DNA of 64,000 nucleotides from the NCBI RefSeq assembly GCF_000276665.1, contig NW_004955417.1:21282345-21346344 (forward strand). The letters are read 5' to 3'. The notes beneath the pieces were generated by a model. That model was not told the DNA's origin, did no database searches, and was given only the letters and a program-made list of their open reading frames with translations. This DNA comes from Chinchilla lanigera. Its lineage: Eukaryota; Chordata; Mammalia; Rodentia; Chinchillidae. A program made the translations under genes and the position numbers. Below, piece by piece: positions 35,696 through 44,359 of the stretch (the first letter of the stretch is position 1; every line of letters starts with the position of its first letter).

Positions 35696-36058
35696 TGTTA
35701 TGGTTTATGTCTGTGTGTCCCCTCCAAAGCCTCATGCGACCACGGGGCAGGCTATTAGAGTTGAATGCTTGTGGGTGTGAGAGCTACACCCGCCCTGGGG
35801 TGAATAGTTTGCATATGTAAGGGAGAGGAAAAGAGTGCTTGAGGACATTCCTCCCCCATTCCGCCCTGGTGTGTGGTTGCTGCTTTTGCTGTGTTCTGCG
35901 GACATGAGCTGTAGCTCTCCGCCATGTGCCACTCTGCCTTACAATCTGCCAAATACGGACTGAAACCTCCACAAACTGTAAGCGAAATAAACCTTTCCTT
36001 CCTTAATTTTGGGCATCAGGTATTTTGTCCCAGCAGTGAGAAAAAAGTAACCAAGACA
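35696..36058 (+). mobile_element. MaLR-type solo LTR with perfect 5-bp duplication
   Basis: Starts TGTTATGGTTTATGTC and ends AAGTAACCAAGACA. Internal 'gactgaaacctccacaaactgtaag' and 'aataaacctttcc' (poly(A) signal region) are typical. Flanked by ggagg at 35691-35695 and 36059-36063. It is CpG-richer than its surroundings. Three overlapping antisense frames (35732-35972) are artefacts. Confidence 0.92.
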
Positions 36059-36063
36059 GGAGG

Positions 36064-36960
36064 GAATATTACATCACGGTGTCTACAGCTTTTCACAACT
36101 CAGCTTTTAGTAGTTTTGCATTTGACTGGTCATGTTACTCATAGAAAACTGTCAATTTTCTTCTTAGAGAACATAGCTGACAGTGTTTCAAAAATTGAAT
36201 ATGGAAAGGAATGTAAAAGACCCCATGTTCTCTAGACCTATTTATGTAATTCTATTTTTTTTAGTTTAATTGTTCAAGTCTGAAGATACGGAGAAAGTTT
36301 GTTTTTGTCTATGATTGAGCCTTTAGCATCAGGTAGTCAATTGTTTTGCAGAATTAATGAGGAAGCCTCTGGGGTCTGCTTTATAAGATGACTTTTCACA
36401 AATTCTTCCCTTCCATATTACTTCTAGAGAGGCTTCCTGCCACTGTTTTTATTTATTTGTTTCTCTGTTTTAACCTTTCGGGAAATTGGTAGCATACACT
36501 GGGAAATTTTTTGACTTTTCCTCTGTTGGACAGGGAATCAGTGTCTCTGATCTAATTAGTAAGTTACTATTATCCATCTACTTTCTAGCTTTCAAGATTT
36601 TGTTGCTTTTCCCTTTTCTCTATCCTTTATTCTGCTGATTTATTCTTCAAAAAATGAATCTATGGCCACCCTAGTTACAATTTTCAGAACACTGGGTTGC
36701 TTTCCATAGTTTCAAACTAAAACAGACGCTAGAGGTAAATGGGAAAAATTTGAACATTCCAGAATCTGTGACCCTAGAGCAATTTTGAGGGAAGTGTCTG
36801 CAGGAAGCTTTTAAAATATTTCACAGGTTTTATCTTCCTTCTAATTTGCTAAGACACAGGGAGTATGAAAGCCTGAGGAAACCTATGAACAAAGTGGCAG
36901 CTCTGTAGGAGAAGGAAATCAGTTCATCTCCAAATGATGTAGAAATCCATGCAGAAACAA
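36064..36960. other. Single-copy DNA, nothing recognised
   Basis: No gene or repeat recognised. The 103-aa frame 35924-36235 starts inside the LTR and runs into unique DNA. Confidence 0.45.
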
Positions 36961-36964
36961 GAAA

Positions 36965-37155
36965 TAACAATGACTGTTACTAATTATTTGTGGCAATAAC
37001 GGCTCTGAGAATTTTACTCATCTGAAATAATTCTTTTAACTCTGGCATCACCATGCTTATTCCCGTTTTGCTGAGGAGTAAATGATGAATGTAAGGAAGT
37101 GAATTAGGTGTCATCTGAAAAGCAGAGTTTAATATCCTGACCTAGTTGATTCCAA
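36965..37155 (+). mobile_element. MIR SINE fragment
   Basis: MIR-like order: 'ttttactcatctgaaataattc', 'accatgcttattcccgttttgctgaggagtaaa', 'gaagtgaattaggtgtcat', 'tgacctagttgattcc'. Confidence 0.65.
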
Positions 37156-37915
37156 ATCTGTAATTTTCCCTATTGGATTATAAGGACTGGTGCAGCATGA
37201 ATCAAACACTCTTAGTGCTAACCACTTAGATTGATAGAAACTGCTAAAGAAAAGTATTTAAGTAGCTATTCTTCTTTTAAAAACATAGCTCAAAATCAGT
37301 ATTATATTCACTTATGATCTGAATAGAACGAATGTTGTGTGTGTATTTTACTTATTATCATCTAACATTCCTGGTCATTTCTACCTTGAGAACTTGTTAG
37401 ATTTATATTCAGTGATACAGAGAAATGTGTAGTGATTGTAATTAGGGAAGAGTATAATCTGTAAGACACTGCACACAGAGAATTGCAGCCTAGATTACTG
37501 AACTCAGTGTGCATTAGGCTGTTAAATTCTTAGCTATTTTTGCATTTTGTTTTTTGTAATCAGAAAATAAAACAGGATCTTGAAAGCTGTCAGAACTCGT
37601 CAGAGTCTGACTCTAGAATTTCCCTTTATGGTGCAGAAATGCAGGAATAACATAATTTTATTCAATATTGGTTTGCAAATTAAGATTTATTATCAAGAGT
37701 AGTTGAACATAACACTACTAAGAGCTCTTTCTCAGTGATCATTGGTTGAATGTGAAATTACCCAATATAATTTTTAACAGGTGATTTGTCTATTAATTTT
37801 AGATTAATTAGCAATGTTGATTATGCTTAGCTCTCCAGATTTCGCTTTCTTTAGAAAACTATAAAACTGATTTATCAGCCTACCACAGATAATAATGCAA
37901 AAGCCACTAGTTAGA
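37156..37915. other. AT-rich DNA, nothing recognised
   Basis: No gene or repeat recognised. Confidence 0.45.
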
Positions 37916-37928
37916 AACAGGTAAGATA

Positions 37929-38094
37929 GCCAGGCATGGTGGCGCACACCTGTAATTCCAGCACTTTGGAGGCTGAGGCAGGAGGATCATTGCAAGTTTG
38001 AGGCCAGCCTGGGTTATAAAGTGAGCTCAAGCCCAGCCTGAATTGCATAGTGAGACCCTGTCTCAAAAAAAAAAAAACAAAAAAAACAAAAAAA
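37929..38094 (+). mobile_element. B1-type SINE
   Basis: Full B1 with internal duplication and an A tail with C interruptions. Flanks aacaggtaaga / aacaagtaaga form a near-perfect target duplication. Confidence 0.95.
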
Positions 38095-38104
38095 AACAAG
38101 TAAG

Positions 38105-38600
38105 ACAATTACTACTGCAGGTCTGAACAGGCATTGAGAGGGGATCCTACCCAATCCCAGAAATAATTGCTATGGGACAAGAGAGATGTCCTTTGGCAGA
38201 CAGTAAGTGTGAAGAAGAAAAAGCTTACCTTTCCTCCTTCTGCATTTGAAACTCCAACTGATATCCTCCATTGTCCAAATATAGACCAAAGACACACAGC
38301 TTATAGTTTGTAAATATCTTTCTTATGGCACTAGCCCGGAAGTAACAGGTGGATGTGAAATGAAAAACTTAGAGATCTGTCAGAGTGGGGCAAGTGAATA
38401 GTGACTAGTCAACATTTATTAATTAATTTTTCCATCACAAAGTATTTGAGAATCAAAATAAATAAGAAACCACACTCTACAAAGAAACAATAAGTCTAAT
38501 GAAATAGAGATGAAAAACATCATGGTGTAACTATAAGACAACAATTGAACTGTCACCAAATAGATTTAAGAGCTGAAACCATTATTGTTTGAAGATTCTT
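38105..38600. other. Single-copy DNA, nothing recognised
   Basis: No gene or repeat recognised. Confidence 0.45.
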
Positions 38601-38602
38601 TC

Positions 38603-38688
38603 TGGTTTTTTTTTGGTACTGGGAATCGAACTTGTGACATTGCGCTTGCTGGGCAGGAGCAGCATCACTGAGCTACATCCCTGGCCCT
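38603..38688 (-). mobile_element. Older ID-type SINE
   Basis: Complement of ID with many changes: 'ggtactgggaatcgaacttgtgacattgcgcttgctgggcagg'. The T tail is short. Confidence 0.88.
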
Positions 38689-39454
38689 GTGGAAAAAAAT
38701 AAAAAATAAAATATAATCTAGAAATATCTGGAAAATTGTTTCAAATTATTATTATTTTATGTTCATTTGCTGTTACATATAGTTACAAGAAATCTTTTAG
38801 GAATCCCATGTGCTGGTTATTTTAAATTACTACTTTGTAAAAAAATTTTCTTTTCTTTTCAGTGTTTAGTCTTTTAGTGATGTACCTTTAAAAATATCCA
38901 GTAACAAATTTGAGTAAAAGGCATATTTCATCATCAGTCTAAAGTGTTAGCAATACTTAATTACAACTATTATTTTAGTTCTAAAATTATGTGAAGCAAA
39001 TCTCTACTGAATTAATTTTAAAATCAGCTCAGGTACTCTATTTTCATTCCCATGTTATTTCAGTTGAACGTTGACCTGTAGCATATAAAAATCCAAATAT
39101 TTGTATATTTATTCATGGCAAAGAAACTGAATGGAAAACTGATTCCTTTCCCTGAATACAAAGATGAAGAAGAAATTTCCCTTTATTTATTCAAAAAATA
39201 TTCCTAATATATACACAAAACATTTCAATATTTCAGCAGTAGGAGTTTGTTATTATTGCAAGCCTGTTTCTTTCCTTTAACATGTTTTCTGTGTAAGTAA
39301 ACTGTTTGGCTCTGAACTGAGTTGTTTAAGTGTATTTTCTTTTTAGTCTTTGTTCAAGGTTCATAAATTACTTGTGGTTGTGTCTAAGAAGAAATTCCGG
39401 AGCCATTTTCTGCCAAGTTACATCACCCTGAGGAGCTGAAATGCCATTTCAGTA
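38689..39454. other. AT-rich DNA, nothing recognised
   Basis: No gene or repeat recognised. Confidence 0.45.
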
Positions 39455-39525
39455 TAATAATATATACTATATATTGTATATAATAATATAATATATATTA
39501 TATATAATAATATATAATATAATGA
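39455..39525. repeat. TA-rich low-complexity tract with inverted symmetry
   Basis: Almost pure A/T built of 'tataataata' units, largely self-complementary. Confidence 0.9.
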
Positions 39526-40092
39526 ATGACCACCTTCCCCTAGTGTTGTTGTCTTTACTATTGTAGTAGATTTCACACTGGAATTTCCATTTCAGCTTAT
39601 TGTAACTTGGAGACATGACAGGGTCTATAATCTGTGTAATTATTATTGATAAAGTGAAAACAAAGTACTTTTTAAGTACAAGGTTAAAAAGATATATTTT
39701 AGATTAAAGACCATATAGTAAGTAGTGGTTCAGATATTTTATTCCAAATATTTTACTCACAGATATGAACACTCCATTGAATGGTAAATCTTTTCTGATC
39801 TCATCAATACTTCACTCTCATCACTATAAAGCTACCTATGCATCACCTAATTTGGTACAGGCAGTCAAGAATCCCCTTGCTATCCAAACTACAGATTATC
39901 TTATTTGTTTTGTTTCATGAGGGAGTGGGAATTGACTCTATGACCCTCTGGAACTCACCTTTCATCATTTTGATTATCAAAGTTCAATTTTGGTAGGAGA
40001 AGTACAGTTGATTTAAGTGAAAAATTGCTTTGCATTGTCCACCTCTGTCTATCTCACCACGGAGGGATCCAAGGTATCCTCAACCTTGGATT
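39526..40092. other. AT-rich DNA with a possible ID remnant
   Basis: No gene. 'ttgttttgtttcatgagggagtgggaattgactctatgacc' (about 39905-39945) may be the remains of a minus-strand ID. Confidence 0.35.
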
Positions 40093-40130
40093 TAGTCTGG
40101 TTATTTGCCAAAAAAAAAAAAAAAAAGACT

Positions 40131-40231
40131 GGGGGCTGGGGATTTAGCTCAGCGGCAAAAGCGCCTGCCTGGCAAGCGCAAGGTCGTGAGTTCGGTTCCT
40201 GGTACCGGAGGAAAAAAAAAAAAAAAAAAAA
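40131..40231 (+). mobile_element. ID-type SINE with poly(A) 5' spacer
   Basis: Near-consensus ID body with a pure A tail. Perfect 15-bp target duplication tagtctggttatttg at 40093-40107 and 40232-40246. Between the upstream copy and the body lie 'cc', 17 A and 'gact' (40108-40130), so poly(A) is present on both sides of the body. Confidence 0.95.
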
Positions 40232-40246
40232 TAGTCTGGTTATTTG

Positions 40247-40870
40247 ATGACCAGGAAATGTTTAGAGATAAAGAAAGGTATTCCAGATGATTAACAAGTT
40301 TCTCCATCTCAGTACTACTGACGTACATTTCAGGCTGAAAAGTTCTTTCTTGCGAGGACCTATCGTGTAAGGTGTAAAATGTTTATCAACAGTTTTGGCT
40401 TCTACCCAGTAGCCAGTAAGTAGCAACCTTCTCCTTTCCAGGTATGACAATGAGAAACATCTTCAAATATTGTGAACTGTTCCTTGGGTGGAATAATTGC
40501 TCTCAGTTAGAATCACTGTTCTCAATGTTTTGGCTACCATGTGTAGTATTTATGATACAAAATCCTCTGCATGTGTGTGTGTGTGCACGTGTATGCGTGT
40601 GTGTGTGTCCCTGTGCATGCGTAATATATCAGTGTGTATGTGAGAGAGAAAAAAATCTCCTCCTGTTTAAGAAAAAGGTGATTATTATTGTTGCTTGCCC
40701 TTGTAGCACATTTACAAATAGAAAATATTATATCACACTGACTGACTAGATAAAGAGGGTAGCACTCATTAAATCACTGTCCCTCTGCCTTCCAGAATAT
40801 TGTAAAACAGTAAAGTAAAACAGAAGGAAAATGGTTAGAAATGCCTTATGGTCAGATTTTCTTTGCATTA
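40247..40870. other. Single-copy DNA with (TG)n
   Basis: No gene. TG-rich microsatellite with CA/CG interruptions at about 40569-40610. Confidence 0.5.
40569..40610. repeat. Interrupted (TG)n microsatellite
   Basis: TG repeats with several interruptions. Confidence 0.9.
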
Positions 40871-40874
40871 AGAA

Positions 40875-40956
40875 GTAGTTCTTATTTAGTTTTAATGTGT
40901 AGATGTGAGCCACAGGAAAGCCAGACACCTCAGGCTCTTAAGGTATTCACTATCTG
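40875..40956 (+). repeat. Left copy of about 80-bp direct repeat flanking the ERV
   Basis: Matches 44268-44352 over about 80 bp ('cttatttagttt', 'atgtgagccaca.gaaagccagacac', 'attcactat'). The right copy has about 7 extra bases. It lies directly against the gag remnant. It could be the end of the lost 5' LTR or a duplicated flank. Confidence 0.75.
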
Positions 40957-41940
40957 GAGCCTGAGACTGCTCCTAGCCAACCTTTGGAGCATGAGGACAT
41001 GACAGACTTAATCAAAGTCTCACCCACCACCATTACTAAATCTAAGGTTTCCCCTATTTGCCCTTCTAGTTCAGAGGATGGGGTTTCTAGACCAGCCATA
41101 ATCCAGTCCTTTATAGGGATATACCCACCGTTAGCTGAATTCATGCAAGCTCCTCAAAGACAGAATCCTTTACAAGAAGTAAATGGACAATTTAAAACTT
41201 CTAGAGTGTGTGTGCATTTTTCTCTCATTGCCCTAAAACAGATAAAGTTAAATCTTGGAAAAATTTTAGATGACCCTGATAAGTACGTTGAAGTCTTTAG
41301 AGGCCTCACTCAGACCTATGAACTAGATTGGAAAGAGGTAATATTACTCTCAAATCAAACGTTGACTTCTAATGAGAGACAAGTGTATTATAAGTCATTT
41401 GGGGATGAATATCATGTTAATTTGGAGCAACCAGAAGATAGATGGCCAGTGGAGCAACCAGGTCGCACTGGAGACCAGGCAGTCCTTACCCAAAACCCTT
41501 GCTGGCCTAACACCCAGACAGGAGATTGGAGCAGGAGACATTTCCAAGTGTGTGTTCTTGAAGGTCTAAGAAGGATAAAAAACAAGCCTTCTATTTATTT
41601 TAAATTTTCAACTATTTATTAGGAAAAAGCTGAAAACCCCTCTGCTTTCTTAGACTGTTTACCAGAGGCACTGGTAAAATGTATGTCCATTGCTCCGGAT
41701 TCAACAGAAGGACAGGTTTTGCTTAAAGACATGTTTATTACCCAGCCAACCCCAGATATTAAAAAAGAGCTACAAAAGACAGCTTTTGTTCCAGATACCT
41801 CATTTGCTAGTTTAGTAAAAACTGCCTCCTTAGTATTCTATAATCGGGACTGAGAGAAAACCAGGGAGAGAAAACAAAATCAAAAGGTGACTGCCTTTGC
41901 TGTGGTCTCAAAAAAAAAAAAAGATAAAACCAGACCTTAA
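40942..41940 (+). pseudogene. Class I endogenous retrovirus gag remnant (capsid region)
   Basis: A single frame runs from about 40942 to 41940 with only two internal stops (TAG at 41620-41622, TGA at 41851-41853). The 212-residue piece before the first stop begins at TTG (40984); the first ATG is six codons in. A proline- and serine-rich stretch is followed by a capsid-like region (about residues 73-125: 'FSLIALKQIKLNLGKIL', 'GLTQTYELDWKEV') resembling gammaretroviral p30. After the TAG, 'NPSAFLDCL' matches the p30 segment that normally continues with a long helical stretch. The end is lysine- and arginine-rich, as before nucleocapsid. No matrix region or leader is visible, so the 5' part is deleted. 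It cannot make a full Gag. Strand agrees with the other ERV pieces downstream. Confidence 0.85.
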
Positions 41941-41983
41941 GTCTGATTCTCTGGGCTCCAAGAGAAGCTCAAAGCTCAAGACT

Positions 41984-42090
41984 AAGTTCATCCACTACTG
42001 GTATTGAAAGCCAGACCACCTTAAGAGGGACTGCCTTAAGAGGCCCGGCCTTAAGAGGCCCCTGAAGCCACTCCCTGACTACCAAGGCAG
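41984..42090 (+). pseudogene. ERV nucleocapsid zinc-knuckle remnant
   Basis: About 50 bp after gag, in a shifted frame, 'KPDHLKRDC' follows a CCHC-like spacing. The first two Cys positions are now His and Tyr, a TGA stands next to the second, and His and the last Cys remain. Metal binding would be lost. It is followed by the repeated 'LKRP', a small tandem duplication ('cttaagaggccc'). Confidence 0.7.
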
Positions 42091-42149
42091 GAAGCAAGAT
42101 TGCCCTCTGAGGTGGAGGCTCTGGAGCTCAGACTCATCCTCCCGGTTGG

Positions 42150-42485
42150 CCCAGTAGGGATAAAAAACCCCAGGGGACGCTGCCTCTTCCCTCTGGCCAA
42201 ACTGTCATCTCTACCTGTCATCTCCACAGAGGGTGCCTGAGTAATCATGACTAGAAGGAAAAGAAACCAGCCAGTGCTGGAAAGTAGCACAGGTCTCTTT
42301 GTCCTTTTCCAACCCTGACCATCCTTCCAGTCCTCATTCCTCAATAAAAACAGTCACTAAAAATATACATATCTCATATCTTAAGCTGTAACTGGGGTCA
42401 CTTTCTTCTCACTCATTTCTTTTAGTTGTGCCTAAAATCCCAGTTCTCTCATCCTGGAGAGATTTTACCCTGTCTAAATAACTGT
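42150..42485 (+). pseudogene. ERV protease remnant
   Basis: Around 42400-42475 the + strand reads 'SLSSHSFLLVVPKIPVLSS' and then 'WRDF', the layout of the segment before the end of gammaretroviral protease (serine/phenylalanine, 'VVP', 'P.P.LGRD'-like). The active-site DTG is not visible. Frameshifts and stops are numerous. Reverse transcriptase and integrase are not found downstream. Confidence 0.6.
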
Positions 42486-43060
42486 CACATATCTAGGTTC
42501 CCAGCTAATCAAAATGATGCTGAGACTGGTTTTTACAAATGTAATGCATATTGTTGTTCATGTACAAAAACTTAAAGAGTATTTCATTGGTCAAAATAAG
42601 GTTTTACCTGGTTTTCATAAGTCATAAAAAATGTAGAGATAATTATAACTAAAGCTAGAGGGACTTATGACAAAATGCTAGACTCTATCAGTAAAGGGGC
42701 CTAAGAGTCAGTGAGTTACAATTGCTATCCTTTAAAAATAGTTTCTAAACTTACTTGTCAGCTCTAATTTTGATTATACATGCTCTAATTTCAAAGAAAA
42801 TTTATTTTTGCCTAGAAACCCCAGGTAATCACACAGATAAAACCTATAACAAATATGCTAGATTACTTTTTTTTTTTTTTTTTTCTGGTACTGGGAATCA
42901 AACTCATGACCTTGCGCTTGCCAGGCAGGTGCTGTGCCGCTGAGCTAAATCCCCAGCCCTAGATTACTTTTAGATTCTTTTTACTGGGGACCACCAGATC
43001 TTGTCCAAAGAGAGGGTTATGTAACACATATCAAGGGCTTAACTAACTATACTCAGAGGA
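42486..43060 (+). pseudogene. Probable ERV envelope surface remnant, ID-interrupted
   Basis: Between protease and transmembrane remnants no pol motif is seen. 'GFYKCNAYCCSC' (about 42525-42560) is cysteine-rich and could be surface envelope. The rest is unreadable. The assignment rests mainly on position. Confidence 0.35.
42871..42959 (-). mobile_element. ID-type SINE inside the ERV
   Basis: Complement of ID. Perfect 12-bp target duplication tagattactttt at 42859-42870 and 42960-42971. It inserted after the provirus. Confidence 0.96.
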
Positions 43061-43066
43061 CCGTAA

Positions 43067-43610
43067 GTGACACCACAGTTGGACTCTCTCTTAAATAAAA
43101 AAGATAAAATTAATAAAACAGGCCATCCTTCAAAATCAGATGTCATTAGATGTTCTAATAGCAGCACAGGAAGTTCTTGTGCAGTTATAAAAACTGCATG
43201 TTGTATGTACATACCTGATCCTCCTGCTAATGTCTCAATTGCTGTTCAAGATATTAGACAACAAATCAATGATATGTCAGACTCTGAAATCTCCTGGGCC
43301 TTATCCTTATCCTCTGTATGGGAAGCCATTATTAGCTTTTCTTAATAGAAATCTTTGTTGACTGTATTCATTATTATTCTGTTGATCTTATTATTTGGCC
43401 AATTCATACTTTATTATTTCTTTGGCTCTATCTGCTCTAGACTGAAGGCTATATGACTATCCAGGATGAAAATGCCTGGTGTCTATTGAGGGCCTTTCGA
43501 TAGACCCTCTGGAGAGTATCTGTGACTGCCGGTCGACAACTACAACCTCCTTCAGTCTGAAGAAGCCAGAGCAGCAATTGCCCATTATTTCCTCATGGAA
43601 GTTCAGGTTA
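43067..43610 (+). pseudogene. ERV envelope transmembrane remnant
   Basis: A CX6CC motif (43178-43204) is followed by 'CMYIPD' and a helical stretch. In the same frame, after two stops (43343-43348), comes a hydrophobic membrane-anchor-like segment (about 43355-43420, rich in Leu and Ile) and a basic end. The segment just upstream of CX6CC lies in a neighbouring frame, so at least one single-base indel separates them. CX6CC is typical of gammaretroviral-type envelopes whose surface and transmembrane subunits are linked. The unit is non-functional. Confidence 0.8.
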
Positions 43611-43616
43611 CTTCTT

Positions 43617-43629
43617 CAGAGGGGAGGAC
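43617..43629 (+). other. ERV polypurine tract
   Basis: Purine run agaggggagga, ending two to three bases before the LTR start TGTAGGCAGC. This is the expected plus-strand priming site. Confidence 0.75.
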
Positions 43630-43631
43630 GC

Positions 43632-44355
43632 TGTAGGCAGCTGAGTTAAATACAAATAGTATAGGCAGTCAGGTAGGACTGGACCCTCAAAGCCAGTATG
43701 GAAGGCAAGATACCATGCGACTGTGAGAGAGACAGGCACTTCTGCTGCTGGCCAGACCTCAAGACAAGAGATTAAACAAGTACACCCACATAACTCCCTA
43801 TGGATGGACATCAGGGATTGATATTTTAAATAGGTATCAATCACCTTGAAAAAGCCAAGAAGAGTCACTCCACCCACCCTCTGCAGGAAAAGCCCCTGTT
43901 CTCTATTCATGTCTGCTTTCTGTGTGACTTGCTTTTCCATTTGATCTGATTTAATCAATTTTACCTGGACAATTATACTTGTAATCTTACTGGTTGACCA
44001 TAGTTTTGCCTCACCTCATGCCCACCTTGTGATTTCCTATTTTTTCCCTACCTTGTACCTGCCTCACCCTTGGTTTTGCTGTATAAAATTCCTAGGAAAG
44101 GCAGGATTTTGGCAACCCACTCGGGCCCCCTTCTGTCCCTCTCTCTCATACAGAAGCTTTCTTTTCCTCAGTTAATATATTCTTCTCTCAAAAATAAATA
44201 TGTATCGGATACTGTTTGTTACTTATAAGTACCGAAGTTTTCTAGTAATTGGAAGTTTTAAAGTGTATTTCCTTATTTAGTTTCACAATGTAAATGTGAG
44301 CCACAAGAAAGCCAGACACTCACGTGAATGCTCGTAAGGCATTCACTATCCCGGA
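43632..44355 (+). mobile_element. 3' LTR of class I ERV
   Basis: Begins TGTAGGCAGCTGAG after the polypurine tract. TATAAAA at 44082-44088, then 'ggcaacccactcgggccccc' and AATAAA at 44193-44198. The 3' end is uncertain (about 44300-44360). It includes or abuts the right copy of the 80-bp repeat. Confidence 0.75.
44268..44352 (+). repeat. Right copy of about 80-bp direct repeat flanking the ERV
   Basis: Partner of 40875-40956, about 70 bp downstream of the LTR poly(A) signal. Confidence 0.75.
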
Positions 44356-44359
44356 ATGC

